A stretch of DNA of 64,000 nt from Paenibacillus sp. FSL H7-0326 (GCF_001955535.1 NZ_MPVN01000001.1:1550001-1614000); one strand, 5' to 3'; counted from the stretch's first letter, positions 46,407-56,667 are shown. Notes: a model not told the origin generated them from the letters alone. Numbers and translations are program-made.

Positions 46407-46955
46407 TTAATTAAAATCATTATCAGCTTCATTAAGTAATGGATGCTGTTGATCCTTATCCGATAAGATCACTTTATTAGTTGGCCAATCAATATTAAGT
46501 GTTGGATCAGACCATAGAATACCTCGATCATTTTCTTTAGAATAATAATTATCTACTTTATAAAGCACTTGTGTGTTTGGAGTAATTGTACAGAAACCAT
46601 GTGCAAATCCTTTTGGAATTAGTAACTGACGTTTATTGCTCTCACTTAAAACCACACCAACCCAATGACCATACGTAGATGAGTTTTTTCTAATATCCAC
46701 TGCTACATCATAGATCGCACCCGCTAAAACTCTGACTAATTTTGTTTGTGCAGCTTCATTTAATTGATAATGAAGTCCACGTAATGTACCAGCTTCAGCA
46801 GAAAATGAATGATTATCTTGAATAAAGTTATTCTCTATTCCAAATTCATTGAATGTACTTTTATTATATGATTCCGTGAAAAAACCCCGGTGATCTCCAT
46901 ACACCGGGGTTTCAATTAAAAGTACTTCTGATAATTTAGTTTTTATTAACTTCAA
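46407..46955 (-). CDS. rfbC: dTDP-4-dehydrorhamnose 3,5-epimerase
   Basis: About 182 residues. SYNKSTFNEFGIENNFIQDNHSFS and TLRGLHYQ with its catalytic His are the RfbC signature. GTG 46964 is open, but GAGGTG is spaced correctly for TTG 46955, whose product begins like known RfbC proteins (MKLIKTKLSEVLLIETPVYGD-like). It carries out the third step to dTDP-rhamnose. The reductase RfbD that completes the path is not in the window. Confidence 0.94.
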   Translation of the reverse strand: MKLIKTKLSEVLLIETPVYGDHRGFFTESYNKSTFNEFGIENNFIQDNHSFSAEAGTLRGLHYQLNEAAQTKLVRVLAGAIYDVAVDIRKNSSTYGHWVGVVLSESNKRQLLIPKGFAHGFCTITPNTQVLYKVDNYYSKENDRGILWSDPTLNIDWPTNKVILSDKDQQHPLLNEADNDFN

Positions 46956-46979
46956 TTTAGTCACCTCGATATTAATTAT

Positions 46980-47732
46980 TCATTTACTAGTTGTAATAAC
47001 TTTTCCAAATGTCAGATCTAAATCCTTAGTTTTCATCAAATCATTTGCATGGGCTAATGAATCATGTGTTCCAGCATCTGTCCACCATCCAGATAAAATA
47101 TCATACGTTAAGAGCCCTTCTTGAATATAAGCATTATTTACGTCAGTAATTTCAAGTTCACCACGATTAGATGGTTTTAATGTTCTTACAATATTAAATA
47201 CATTCGAATCGTACATATAAACCCCTGTAACAGCGTAAGGGCTTTTCGGTACCTTAGGCTTTTCTTCAATTGATTTAATAGTATCCCCTTCAATTTCTGC
47301 TACACCATAACGCTCCGGATCTTCAACTTGTTGTAACAATACTTTAGCTCCACTACCCTGCTTTTTAAAGTTTTTTACGTAAGTATCTAAAGAATCCGAA
47401 AACACATTATCTCCTAAGATCACAAGCATCGATTCACCTTTAGAAAAATTCTCGGCTAAACCAAGTGCCTGTGCTATTCCACCTGCTTGATCTTGCACTT
47501 TGTATGTAAACGTCACACCAAATTCATGACCGCTCCCTAGTAAATTCACCACATCTCCCATGTGATCACGCCCAGTTACAATAAGAATATCCTGTATATC
47601 TGCTTCCCTTAATTTATAGATAGAGTGATAAATCATTGGATATTTCCCTACAGGTAGTAAATGTTTATTTGTTACTTTTGTAAGAGGATATAATCTTGAA
47701 CCAGTCCCACCAGCTAAAATAATTCCTTTCAT
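46980..47732 (-). CDS. rfbA: Glucose-1-phosphate thymidylyltransferase
   Basis: 250 residues from ATG 47732 (a GTG precedes it directly; AGGGAG upstream). GIILAGGTGSRLYPLT and NKHLLPVGKYPMIYH are the nucleotidyltransferase motifs. It makes dTDP-glucose from dTTP and glucose-1-phosphate, the first step of the dTDP-sugar branch. Short form, without the extra C-terminal region of some RmlA enzymes. Confidence 0.95.
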   Translation of the reverse strand: MKGIILAGGTGSRLYPLTKVTNKHLLPVGKYPMIYHSIYKLREADIQDILIVTGRDHMGDVVNLLGSGHEFGVTFTYKVQDQAGGIAQALGLAENFSKGESMLVILGDNVFSDSLDTYVKNFKKQGSGAKVLLQQVEDPERYGVAEIEGDTIKSIEEKPKVPKSPYAVTGVYMYDSNVFNIVRTLKPSNRGELEITDVNNAYIQEGLLTYDILSGWWTDAGTHDSLAHANDLMKTKDLDLTFGKVITTSK

Positions 47733-47753
47733 CACGAAACACTCCCTTTAAAA

Positions 47754-49985
47754 TTATTTGGATAAAACAGTTGTACTATTATTAAGAGTGACAGGTGTTA
47801 CCACTTGCTTCTGATCTTCTAAAAAGGTTTTTTCGTACGAATTGATAATATCATCCCAAGAATAGAAATTAGCCATTCGATTAATTGCCCGTTTTTGATA
47901 ATCGTCAATCTCTTGTGTCGTGAACTCCTCAACTTGACTAATAATTGTGGCTAATTGTGACGATTCTCTGTTGAAATATACTGCTGCCTCCTGACCTACT
48001 TCTCTGTTAAACACAACATCAAACAATATATTTAGTTTTGTACTACCCATTGACTCTAAAAGAGACGGATTAGTACCACCTACTTCATGTCCATGCAAAT
48101 AAGCAAATGCATTCTCTCTTATCTTCATTAATAGCTCATTATCGTAAACAGTCCCAACCCATTTAATTCGTTTATCTTTATCAAAACCCGTAGTGTTTAA
48201 TAAATAGTTATAAAATGAATTTTCTTCTACATTAGTAATAATGACCAAATCCTTATCTGAATTTGATTCCATAAAACCTTTAATCATTAACTCATAATTA
48301 TTCTCTGGTACAAATCTTCCAACTATAAGAAAGTACTCTCCAATTCGAATATCATTTTTACTATTCCAACTGAGTAGCTTTTCATCAGAGTCTGAAAGAG
48401 AGGATTTTCTTACATGTGTCCCATAAGATATAAATTTAGTAACTGGATTAAATTTTTTGTATTCTTTGTTTATATATTGTTCGATACCAATCGAATCACA
48501 AATAATGAGATCAGAATGTTTAATCATCAGTTTTTCTGAGTACTTCCAATACTTCCTGATGAATTTATTCCATTTACTCCTTTTCCACTCATGTCCATCA
48601 GGATTAACATAAAAACTTATATTATGTTTCCTGAGTAACCATTTTAATAAAGAGAATACTGGACCAATTCTACAGGCTAATATATATATAGTAGAATCAT
48701 TCATTTTATATTGCTTAATATATTTAGCAACAGATAATAAACTATATACATCATAAATTAAAGCTTTATAACTACCTGTTAGAGGAACTGGTATTTCAAA
48801 ACATCGAGCATTATTATGAACAAACTCTTTTCTAGTGTTACTAGATAAGCAGGAAACATGATATTGTATAATTGGATTTTTTTGGTACTCAGTGAGTTGG
48901 TCTACAAATGTTTCAAAACCACCATACTTAGCAGGTATACCTTTGGATCCTATGACAAATACGTGTTTCTTTGTATTCTGATTATTTGAAGAAGAAATAT
49001 TTAGTGGTTCGCTGGTCTTAATTCCAAACCATTGCAAAAATGCCTTGTTATCAACTTCTGATGTATTTCTGATTAGGCTCCTTCTACTTTTAATAAGCTT
49101 TAGGTTTTTGGAAATATATTTCAATCCAGTAATTGATGATCTTTCCTTCAATAAAACATAAGCAATAATCATAAGATCATATGGAATGAAATACCAACCA
49201 TGTTTTAAGAAACCTTGCTTTGATTCATTTTGTAAAAGCATAATAATTCTATTCTTAACAGAATGCATATTTACAAAATTACTCATCTGCTTTCTTTTTT
49301 CAGGTGTGTTATTTCTGACATGATAGGCCACTGCTTCATAATTATATACACATGTCCAACCTTTCAATTGAGCTCTCCAAGCTAAATCAACATCTTCTCT
49401 ATAAGCAAAAAAATCTTCTAAAAAATATTGATCATTAATCTTAATGTCCTCAAGCATTTCTTTACTGTATAAAGGTGCGGCACCTGACGCTCCGAACACG
49501 TATTCCTTATTATCGTATTGCCCTACGTCTAAGCTTTCTGCTCCTCTATCAAGTGATCTTCTATTTTTCTTAAAATAAATTCCAGTAGAATCAATAATTT
49601 TAGTTTTTTTATTTTCCACGGGATCAAATCTGAGCAATTTCCCACTTATCGAGCCTATCATATTGCCAGTCGTTGCAGCATCAATCATTTTTTCTAAAAA
49701 AGTAGGTTCAGCGAAAATGTCTGGATTATATGGCATGTAAAATTTACCAGTAGATTCTTTTATCGCTAGATTATGTCCGCCACAAAAACCTGTATTTTCT
49801 TTGTTTATGATTAAGTTGGCAGATGGATAAATTTTCTTAATAATTGATACTGTCGAGTCAACTGAACCATTATCAACAACAATTAGTTCAAAATCTTGAA
49901 AACTTTGATCTTTTAAACAACTTAAACATCTTTCAATATACTGTTCACTATTCCAAGTCACTATACCGACGGATAGGATTGTCAT
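47754..49985 (-). CDS. Two-domain glycosyltransferase (GT2 plus DUF1972/GT4)
   Basis: 743 residues. Residues 1-300 are a GT2 domain of the rhamnosyltransferase type (SVGIVTWNSEQYIERCL, VVDNGSVDST, then LAWRAQLKGW). From about 345 a second enzyme begins with KHVFVIGSKGIPAKYGGFETFVDQL, the DUF1972 motif, and continues as a GT4 fold with HGHEVGGTNPSLLESMGS. The two halves are usually separate proteins, so this is a fusion that could add two successive sugars, rhamnose being likely for one. ATG overlaps the previous gene's stop (ATGA). Very AT-rich. Confidence 0.88.
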   Translation of the reverse strand: MTILSVGIVTWNSEQYIERCLSCLKDQSFQDFELIVVDNGSVDSTVSIIKKIYPSANLIINKENTGFCGGHNLAIKESTGKFYMPYNPDIFAEPTFLEKMIDAATTGNMIGSISGKLLRFDPVENKKTKIIDSTGIYFKKNRRSLDRGAESLDVGQYDNKEYVFGASGAAPLYSKEMLEDIKINDQYFLEDFFAYREDVDLAWRAQLKGWTCVYNYEAVAYHVRNNTPEKRKQMSNFVNMHSVKNRIIMLLQNESKQGFLKHGWYFIPYDLMIIAYVLLKERSSITGLKYISKNLKLIKSRRSLIRNTSEVDNKAFLQWFGIKTSEPLNISSSNNQNTKKHVFVIGSKGIPAKYGGFETFVDQLTEYQKNPIIQYHVSCLSSNTRKEFVHNNARCFEIPVPLTGSYKALIYDVYSLLSVAKYIKQYKMNDSTIYILACRIGPVFSLLKWLLRKHNISFYVNPDGHEWKRSKWNKFIRKYWKYSEKLMIKHSDLIICDSIGIEQYINKEYKKFNPVTKFISYGTHVRKSSLSDSDEKLLSWNSKNDIRIGEYFLIVGRFVPENNYELMIKGFMESNSDKDLVIITNVEENSFYNYLLNTTGFDKDKRIKWVGTVYDNELLMKIRENAFAYLHGHEVGGTNPSLLESMGSTKLNILFDVVFNREVGQEAAVYFNRESSQLATIISQVEEFTTQEIDDYQKRAINRMANFYSWDDIINSYEKTFLEDQKQVVTPVTLNNSTTVLSK

Positions 49986-51157
49986 TTTACTCCTGCCTTT
50001 TCGATTATTTCATAGATTAAACTTGTTCTGGAATTCCATGAGTTGTTTTTCATATAGTTTATTCTGTTCTCTTTAAGTTCATTTCCTTCCTCACTCAAGG
50101 CGCGCTCTAATTGCTGCTTAAATGAATTCGCATTTTCTGCAACATATACGAGAGAACCGACTACATCTGAAGGTGGGATAGGTGTAGTTACAATGGGCTT
50201 ACCGAGAGATAAATAATCGTACATTTTCATTGAGTCTTGAGATAGAGTGTAGGGACTTATAATATGAGGTACAATACATACATCAAAGTCATTAATATAG
50301 CTTGCGACATCAGAGTATGGTATACCAGGTATATGTTCAATATTTTTATAGTTATTCAAGAGCCTTTCAAATTTATCATCACTAAATTCATTTACTCCAA
50401 TGAATAAAAACGTAACATCAGGGAAGAACGTTAACATTTCTTCTAATAGTGATAAATCGATACGTTCATGAATATTGCCTAAATAACCTACTACTTTTCC
50501 AGTATATTTACCTTTGAGAGGTCTAGATACATCGATTTCAAGATTCAATGAGGACGTATTGTTAAGTAAATATACATTATTTTTATTATTCTTCGTTTCG
50601 AATTTTTCTTTCATTTGCAGAGTGTTAACAAAGATAATATCTGAAAGCTCTTCCGCTTCTTTATAACCCTTATTTATTGCTTTTAAATGTTTCGGCCTGT
50701 TTGTATAAAGAGGAGATAAAGTCCAATCATCATAAGCATCAAATAAAGTTAGATGTGTGGAGAATTTTACTAACCCAACAGATTTAGGATCTGCAATAAG
50801 CATTATCGATCTCTTAAACTCTAATTTTTTCTCGCAAGTTTGTATGATTCTAGGTAAGATAGATTGCTCAATTTTTCCGAACGGTAAACAATGCTCTAGG
50901 TAATATGTGCACTTTGAAACATTACATTGACTCAGACGATATCCTAACCCTTTGGATATTGTCGTTCTCGGGGAATCACTATAAATTAGCTTTGGATGAA
51001 CTCTGCTAACTATCATGATTTTTTCAAAATATGAATCTTTACTAAATTGTTCTGCTAGTTTCAATGGACGATTCATTTTATTTTTGGATACATGTTCAAA
51101 CCAATTATGAGGTGAAATAAATATTAGATTAAATCTGTTTGCTTGTACCATGAACAT
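49982..51157 (-). CDS. Glycosyltransferase, GT-B fold
   Basis: 391 residues. The C-terminal half contains GKVVGYLGNIHERIDLSLL and SQDSMKMYDYLSLGKPIVTTPIP, the nucleotide-sugar-binding region of GT-B enzymes (GT1/GT4-like). It overlaps the 3' end of the polymerase gene by about 29 bp; ATG 51157 and ATG 51151 are both possible starts. Probably adds one sugar to the lipid-linked repeat. Donor and acceptor unknown. Confidence 0.82.
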   Translation of the reverse strand: MFMVQANRFNLIFISPHNWFEHVSKNKMNRPLKLAEQFSKDSYFEKIMIVSRVHPKLIYSDSPRTTISKGLGYRLSQCNVSKCTYYLEHCLPFGKIEQSILPRIIQTCEKKLEFKRSIMLIADPKSVGLVKFSTHLTLFDAYDDWTLSPLYTNRPKHLKAINKGYKEAEELSDIIFVNTLQMKEKFETKNNKNNVYLLNNTSSLNLEIDVSRPLKGKYTGKVVGYLGNIHERIDLSLLEEMLTFFPDVTFLFIGVNEFSDDKFERLLNNYKNIEHIPGIPYSDVASYINDFDVCIVPHIISPYTLSQDSMKMYDYLSLGKPIVTTPIPPSDVVGSLVYVAENANSFKQQLERALSEEGNELKENRINYMKNNSWNSRTSLIYEIIEKAGVK

Positions 51158-52577
51158 TCCATCTTCCCTTTTCTTTTTTGTCTAGAGAACTCGGCTTCTT
51201 AATAAAACTTACAGGCGTATAAAGAAGAACACGATAACAAAAATAAACACCAATACTTATAAAAGGAAAAACACTTGTTGCAGCATACCCAGCAAGTAAG
51301 TTATAGCTCATGTAAACTAAGAAGAATACATAAAATATTATTTTAAATGGATTTTTAGGATCTTTTTTAAAACTTATAAATACAGCATTCAATAAAAGAA
51401 AAGTAAAAAACGGAATTATGAAACACCCAATTAATCCAAAATTAGCATACGCTTCGCCCAAAGCTGAGGGTATTGTTCCTCCTCCTAGATAAGATTGACC
51501 TAGTGCTTCTTTAATTTGCATATCCAAAGTGTACTGAGTGCCAGGGAGTACAGTTAGTACTGGCCCTAAATAGGTCTGCCCATATTCATATGGAATAACT
51601 GATGGAAATAACTGAAGTACATCGCTAAAGTTTTTATATCCAATCCCAAGATAATGCCCAAAAATAAATAAAGACAATCCGATGTAATCTTTGTCAATGA
51701 GGTATGATTTGTATTCTGGAAATCTATAGAATAACTCTGTATTAACAACTCTATAGGCTCCAATTCCTCCTACGAAAACAACTACTGTTAATAACACTAC
51801 TGTTCCTAAAAGAATAAAGTTCTTAGTTCTAATTTTCCCCTGAAACTTCAGATAAACGAATATAAGAAATGTAGACAAGATTATCGTAAATACTGGCGAT
51901 CGATTACTTAATAAAAGTAGAAATATAATCCCAAAAATATATATCCATAGTGAAGATTTTTGTGGAGTTATTCCATTAAACTTCAAGAAAAAATAATTGT
52001 AGAATCCTACAATCGATGAAATTATAAGAAGATACGTTAATACTCTTAATTCCGCCCCTCCACTAATAGAAGCATCTACACGAGATTGTTCTAGATTTCC
52101 CATAAATAATGGAATACTACCGATTCTCAAAATATACAGTCCAAAAGCAAGAGTCCCAATTAAAAAAACTATCTTCTCAAAAAAAAGGGAATTTTCGAAA
52201 TAAATTGTTTTATTCGCCATATCTCCTTGGTTACTTTTCCTTACAACTTTAAAAAACATAAAAGCATATAAGTAACCAAACACACCCAAAATTATACAGA
52301 GGTCAGCTGTCCTAGCCGCTTGATCACTTACATCAGACGCTAATAGCTTTCCTACTCCAAAAAATAAAAAATAACAAAGTGGATACAAAAAGAATGGATC
52401 AAGTAAATTTATAGACCTTTTACTTATTGAGACAATTAAATATGTTAGTGGGGGTAAGAGAGTAATAAAGAACACTATCTGGCCAATAATATTAGTAGAA
52501 TAGGACATAGTTGTACCAATAAAACTAACTGTCATAGCTATAATTAATGTAGAAATTATTATAATTAATTTTTTCAT
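51129..52577 (-). CDS. Wzy-type polysaccharide polymerase
   Basis: 482 residues with about eleven to twelve helices and large outside loops, one containing GQTYLGPVLTVLPGTQYTLD and a GGGTIPSALGEAYANFG stretch that recurs in O-antigen/EPS polymerases of the oligosaccharide repeat unit class. Such proteins share little sequence, so the call rests on topology, that motif and the neighbours. It joins repeat units outside the membrane. AT-rich. Confidence 0.83.
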   Translation of the reverse strand: MKKLIIIISTLIIAMTVSFIGTTMSYSTNIIGQIVFFITLLPPLTYLIVSISKRSINLLDPFFLYPLCYFLFFGVGKLLASDVSDQAARTADLCIILGVFGYLYAFMFFKVVRKSNQGDMANKTIYFENSLFFEKIVFLIGTLAFGLYILRIGSIPLFMGNLEQSRVDASISGGAELRVLTYLLIISSIVGFYNYFFLKFNGITPQKSSLWIYIFGIIFLLLLSNRSPVFTIILSTFLIFVYLKFQGKIRTKNFILLGTVVLLTVVVFVGGIGAYRVVNTELFYRFPEYKSYLIDKDYIGLSLFIFGHYLGIGYKNFSDVLQLFPSVIPYEYGQTYLGPVLTVLPGTQYTLDMQIKEALGQSYLGGGTIPSALGEAYANFGLIGCFIIPFFTFLLLNAVFISFKKDPKNPFKIIFYVFFLVYMSYNLLAGYAATSVFPFISIGVYFCYRVLLYTPVSFIKKPSSLDKKEKGRWNVHGTSKQI

Positions 52578-52601
52578 TTTTATAATTCCTTATAAAGGTT
52601 A

Positions 52602-53294
52602 TTAAAATGCATCCTTTGCTCCAAACAACAACCTTACCGTCTTTAAAATAATTCCGATATCATACCAATACTTCCGCTTGCGAATGTACTCCAAATCCAT
52701 CTCAACCATTTCTGCGAAGCCAACACTGTTACGGCCGCTAACCTGCCACAGACCTGTACAACCCGGTGTTACATGCAGTCGTTGCTTGTCGTATAAGGAA
52801 TATTCTTCGACTTCTCTTGGCAGCGGTGGTCTTGGACCGACCAGGCTCATATCGCCACGGACGACATTCCATAGCTGAGGAAGCTCATCCAGACTTGTTT
52901 TGCGAATGAACCGTCCGATCTTCGTGACTCGCGGATCATTCTTCATCTTGAACATGGCCCCACTGACTTCATTCTGAGATAAGAGCTGTTCCAGCAGCTC
53001 CTCCGCATTGTGAACCATAGATCGGAATTTATACATATAGAAGACTCTCTCATTCTTGCCTACACGTTGCTGCTTGAAGAATACCGGACCTTTCGGATCC
53101 TCCAGCTTAATCAATACGGCGAGCAGTAGAAACAGCGGAGATAGTACAATTAATCCTAGCAGCGAGGCGACCATATCCGTTAATCTCTTCATAATAAGGT
53201 AGGTTTGATTTGCTTCTGTTCGTTCGAGCGTTGCTTCATAGACTCCAGACTCTAGTGCAATCTCTGCATCATTCGTCCGCGGATTCGAGCTCAC
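52602..53294 (-). CDS. Priming sugar transferase (undecaprenyl-phosphate sugar-1-phosphate transferase)
   Basis: 230 residues. One membrane helix (about 38-60, [21 protein letters not shown]) leads into the catalytic domain with [22 protein letters not shown] and [22 protein letters not shown]. This is the short form without the extra helices of WbaP. It attaches the first sugar phosphate to undecaprenyl phosphate. GTG start overlapping the galU stop (GTGA). GC content returns to the chromosomal level here. Confidence 0.94.
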   Translation of the reverse strand: MSSNPRTNDAEIALESGVYEATLERTEANQTYLIMKRLTDMVASLLGLIVLSPLFLLLAVLIKLEDPKGPVFFKQQRVGKNERVFYMYKFRSMVHNAEELLEQLLSQNEVSGAMFKMKNDPRVTKIGRFIRKTSLDELPQLWNVVRGDMSLVGPRPPLPREVEEYSLYDKQRLHVTPGCTGLWQVSGRNSVGFAEMVEMDLEYIRKRKYWYDIGIILKTVRLLFGAKDAF

Positions 53295-54199
53295 TCGAAT
53301 TCACCTCCACCGATTGCCAATCTCGCTACCGATTCTTTCTCAAGTATGTCTCCTAATGCGTTTAGAATCGGAATACGGAGCTCTTCATTTTTCAAGGCAA
53401 AGTCAATTGTCGTCAGGATAAAGCCTAGCTTCTCGCCCACATCATAACGAGTCCCTTCGAAATCATATGCGTATACTCCCTCTGCTTCATTCAGCCGCTG
53501 GATCGCATCCGTCAGCTGAATCTCTCCATGAGTACCTGCCTCTTGATCATCCAACAGTTCAAATATTTCAGGCGTCAGAATATATCTTCCCATAATCGCG
53601 AGATTAGAAGGGGCTTCGCCAAGCTTCGGTTTCTCAACAAACCGGTTGACTGCACACAAACGTCCTTCCGAGCTGAGTGGGTCTACAATCCCGTAACGGT
53701 CTGTATGCTCTTCAGCTACGGTCTGCACACCCACAATGGATCTGCCTACCATTTCATACTGTTCAATCAGCTGCCGGGTACATGGCACTTCGGCTTCAAC
53801 AATATCATCACCGAGGAGTACAGCAAATGGCTCATCACCAATAAAATTACGCGCACACCAGACGGCGTGACCCAGCCCTTTTGGCTCCTTCTGTCTTATG
53901 TAATGAATATCCACATTGGATGATTTCCGAACTTCTTCGAGCAGATCGAACTTGCCCTTAGACTGTAAGGTATGCTCTAGCTCGAAGGCATTATCGAAAT
54001 GATCCTCAATTGCTCTCTTCCCTTTGCCCGTGACAATAATAATATCTTCAATTCCGGATGCAATCGCCTCTTCGATGATGTATTGGATGGTCGGTTTATC
54101 AACAATCGGCAGCATTTCCTTCGGCATCGCCTTCGTTGCAGGTAAGAATCTAGTACCTAGACCTGCAGCAGGTATAATGGCCTTTCTCACTTTTTTCAT
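53291..54199 (-). CDS. galU: UTP-glucose-1-phosphate uridylyltransferase
   Basis: 302 residues. [35 protein letters not shown] is the GalU signature, with [13 protein letters not shown] and the C-terminal [10 protein letters not shown]. It makes UDP-glucose for the dehydrogenase gene in the same locus and for other glycan paths. A weak half-site GATACAA lies about 85 bp upstream, in a 250-bp gap that also holds two RNA hairpins. Confidence 0.96.
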   Translation of the reverse strand: MKKVRKAIIPAAGLGTRFLPATKAMPKEMLPIVDKPTIQYIIEEAIASGIEDIIIVTGKGKRAIEDHFDNAFELEHTLQSKGKFDLLEEVRKSSNVDIHYIRQKEPKGLGHAVWCARNFIGDEPFAVLLGDDIVEAEVPCTRQLIEQYEMVGRSIVGVQTVAEEHTDRYGIVDPLSSEGRLCAVNRFVEKPKLGEAPSNLAIMGRYILTPEIFELLDDQEAGTHGEIQLTDAIQRLNEAEGVYAYDFEGTRYDVGEKLGFILTTIDFALKNEELRIPILNALGDILEKESVARLAIGGGEFE

Positions 54200-54365
54200 A
54201 CATCATCACCTTATCCTTCTCTATTTATATTGAATGACTTAAAAGCACGAGTTGTACCGTTTACGTAAAAATATGAATGTAAGCGATACAATTCTTACTT
54301 TCAATTTCATAACAGGGCATTAAACCCCACCTCACATCACACCCTCGACGATGAACGTCTAAGGT

Positions 54366-54419
54366 ACACTGACCCACAGTGTGACCGAGTGCCTGCAGTG
54401 ATAGAGGTACAGCAGGCAT
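54366..54419 (-). other. Tandem hairpins between BY-kinase and galU genes
   Basis: ACACTG/CAGTGT (54366-54382) and GTGCCTGC/GCAGGCAT (54389-54419) can form adjacent stems. No T-run follows. They may stabilise or process the long exopolysaccharide transcript. Confidence 0.4.
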
Positions 54420-54451
54420 TACCTGTTACTGACATAATTCAAATTACTTCA

Positions 54452-55141
54452 TCAGCGTTCGCCGTAATAATAGTAGTAATTGGATTGATTCTTGTTAAGC
54501 TGAATGTTGTTAAGCACAACACCTAGGATTCGGGCATTCACATGTTCCAAGTGGCCCTTCGCCTTCTTCACGAGATCTTTCTTCACTTTGCCTGAATTGA
54601 CGACGAGCACAACACCATCACACAAGGAGCTGATAATCATTGCGTCAGTAACAGCAAGCACTGGCGGTGTATCGAACAATATAATGTCATATATTCCTTT
54701 TAGTTCCTCAAGTAAAGCTGTCATCTTCTTCGACCCCAGCATCTCGGAAGGATTCGGAGGAATCGGTCCTGATGGCAGGACGTCCAGATTGTGGACTGCG
54801 GTCTTCTGAAGCACTTCTTGAACCGGATACTGCGCTGCAATTGCACTGGATAGTCCGGCATGGTTCGAGACTGTGAACACTTGATGCAAGGAAGGCTTTC
54901 TTAGATCCGTATCGATCAGCAGCACCTTCTTGCCTTCCTGTGCGTAAGTCACGGCCAGGTTACTAACGGTTGTCGTCTTTCCTTCTCCCGATTGAGCGGA
55001 GGCCACCATAAGGACCTTGATCTGATCATCAATTGCTGAGAATTGAATATTCGTCCGCAGTGTTCTATAGGCTTCCGATATCGGTGCCTTCGGATTGACT
55101 GCAGTTACTAGATTATGCTGATTACTGGTTGATCGTGGCAT
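54452..55141 (-). CDS. BY-kinase, CpsD/YwqD-like
   Basis: 229 residues from ATG 55141, with GGTGAGG inside the modulator gene as ribosome site. Walker A is AQSGEGKTTT, Walker A' LLIDTDLRKP and Walker B IILFDTPPV. The C-terminus is a tyrosine cluster (NYYYYYGER), the autophosphorylation tail of bacterial tyrosine kinases. It works with the membrane modulator next to it, controls polymer length and may phosphorylate UDP-glucose dehydrogenase, as YwqD does in B. subtilis. Confidence 0.95.
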   Translation of the reverse strand: MPRSTSNQHNLVTAVNPKAPISEAYRTLRTNIQFSAIDDQIKVLMVASAQSGEGKTTTVSNLAVTYAQEGKKVLLIDTDLRKPSLHQVFTVSNHAGLSSAIAAQYPVQEVLQKTAVHNLDVLPSGPIPPNPSEMLGSKKMTALLEELKGIYDIILFDTPPVLAVTDAMIISSLCDGVVLVVNSGKVKKDLVKKAKGHLEHVNARILGVVLNNIQLNKNQSNYYYYYGER

Positions 55142-55871
55142 AGTTCGCCTCACCTACCTGCCCTTGTGATATAGATGTATGATGTGAAGACTTGACATCG
55201 TCCTTCTTGATTCTTGCGATGACGGCGACAACCGGCAATCCCAGCTCTCTCTCCAGCTCCGCTTCTGTCTTGAAGGTATCATCCAAATATTCAAGCAGGA
55301 ATACGAGACCAACGGACAGCATCAAACCAACAACAAAACTGATTAATATGCTCATCATCAAATTAATATTCACAGGAGGGACATTTGCCTCCAGCGGTGC
55401 TTGGTTCAGGATCGTGACATTATCCACCTCCATGATGGAAGGAATCTCACGCTCGAATATTCTGGCGACGGCGTTTACGGTCTTGGCAGCCTTCTCATAG
55501 GAAGTCGCTGTCACGGCCAAATTCATAATTTGTGATTCGTTCGCAGCAGATACGGTAATCATGGAAGCTAATTGCTCTGTAGTAAAACCGAGATCTGGGT
55601 AAGCCTCAAGTACTTTATCTAAAATGGCTGAGGATTTAATAATCTCCGTATAAGAATTGATCAGCATGACATTCGTTTGAATCAGCGTATAGTCAAGCAT
55701 CGCCGTTCCTTGTCTGTCATAGGTCTGGTTCACAATGATCTTGGCCTCGGCTGGATATTGCGGGGTCGTCATATAGGTCTTAACTCCTGCACCAATACAA
55801 GCAACGATCACAATAATGGCAATAAGCCAAATCCTTTTTCGAATAATATTCATGTACTCCTTGAGTTCCAC
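55122..55871 (-). CDS. Wzz-like chain-length modulator, CapA/YwqC-like
   Basis: About 249 residues from GTG 55871, with AAGGAGG 7 bp upstream; the frame is open from ATG 55892, which overlaps that site. Helices near residues 12-32 and 170-192 flank an outside coiled domain, the Wzz layout. The short cytosolic tail after the second helix activates the separate kinase. Its 3' end overlaps the kinase frame. Confidence 0.93.
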   Translation of the reverse strand: MELKEYMNIIRKRIWLIAIIVIVACIGAGVKTYMTTPQYPAEAKIIVNQTYDRQGTAMLDYTLIQTNVMLINSYTEIIKSSAILDKVLEAYPDLGFTTEQLASMITVSAANESQIMNLAVTATSYEKAAKTVNAVARIFEREIPSIMEVDNVTILNQAPLEANVPPVNINLMMSILISFVVGLMLSVGLVFLLEYLDDTFKTEAELERELGLPVVAVIARIKKDDVKSSHHTSISQGQVGEANYATINQ

Positions 55872-55908
55872 TTCTATTCCTCCTTCATTCATGTAGCGCG
55901 CAATCGTC

Positions 55909-56667
55909 TTACCATGGAAGTATGCGGCGCCGTGTACTCACTGGTTCTGCAAGCTCTACCAATCTGTTATCCCATACTCTTCGCGCATTGGTCTGGAGCT
56001 GCTCTACCATTTCGAGTCCAAACCGTGATTCTAGTCGTTCATAGGCAGCCTGGAGCTCGAAACTGCGACGTTCTGTATCATGTGCGTCTGATGAAATGAA
56101 ATGAAACCCATTTTGTTTGCAAAAATGAAAACACCATTTCTGAACTTTTCGACCGAAAAGCCCTAAGAACGATTGAGCGGTGATCTGACATAATGCACCT
56201 TGACTCATATATTGCCCGAGTAATTCAGGCTCTCGCAGCAAGACAGCGTTACGCTCTGGATGTGCAATGATTGGTATGATATTGCGGACCTTCAGTTCGT
56301 GAAGCAGATTGGGAAAGAACGAAGGCACCTCTCGGCTCGGCAGCTCCAGCAGCATATATTTACTTGAAGCCAAGGTAAGAAGCTCCTCATTATTCAACAG
56401 ATCGATAAGTCTGGGGTGAATTCGAATCTCCTGACCCGAGCGAACTTGTAACGGGATGTTATGTTCCCTGAGTTCCAAGTTAAACAACTGTACGGCTTCT
56501 TCCACTTGATGACTCGGATTATCGTGACTCACATTCAAGTGATGCGGGGTAGCAATAATCTTAGTGATTCCTGCTGCAACAGCAGCTTGTGCCATAGCCA
56601 GTGAACGCACCATGGATGTTGGTCCATCATCCAGACCAGGCAAGATGTGACAATGAATTTCAATCAT
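55909..56667 (-). CDS. PHP-type protein-tyrosine phosphatase, CpsB/YwqE-like
   Basis: 252 residues. Metal-binding motifs of the PHP fold are clear: MIEIHCHILPGLDDGP, ATPHHLN, IIAHPERN and FISSDAHD. It dephosphorylates the BY-kinase and its targets. It sits just upstream of the modulator and kinase genes, the standard arrangement. Confidence 0.95.
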   Translation of the reverse strand: MIEIHCHILPGLDDGPTSMVRSLAMAQAAVAAGITKIIATPHHLNVSHDNPSHQVEEAVQLFNLELREHNIPLQVRSGQEIRIHPRLIDLLNNEELLTLASSKYMLLELPSREVPSFFPNLLHELKVRNIIPIIAHPERNAVLLREPELLGQYMSQGALCQITAQSFLGLFGRKVQKWCFHFCKQNGFHFISSDAHDTERRSFELQAAYERLESRFGLEMVEQLQTNARRVWDNRLVELAEPVSTRRRILPW

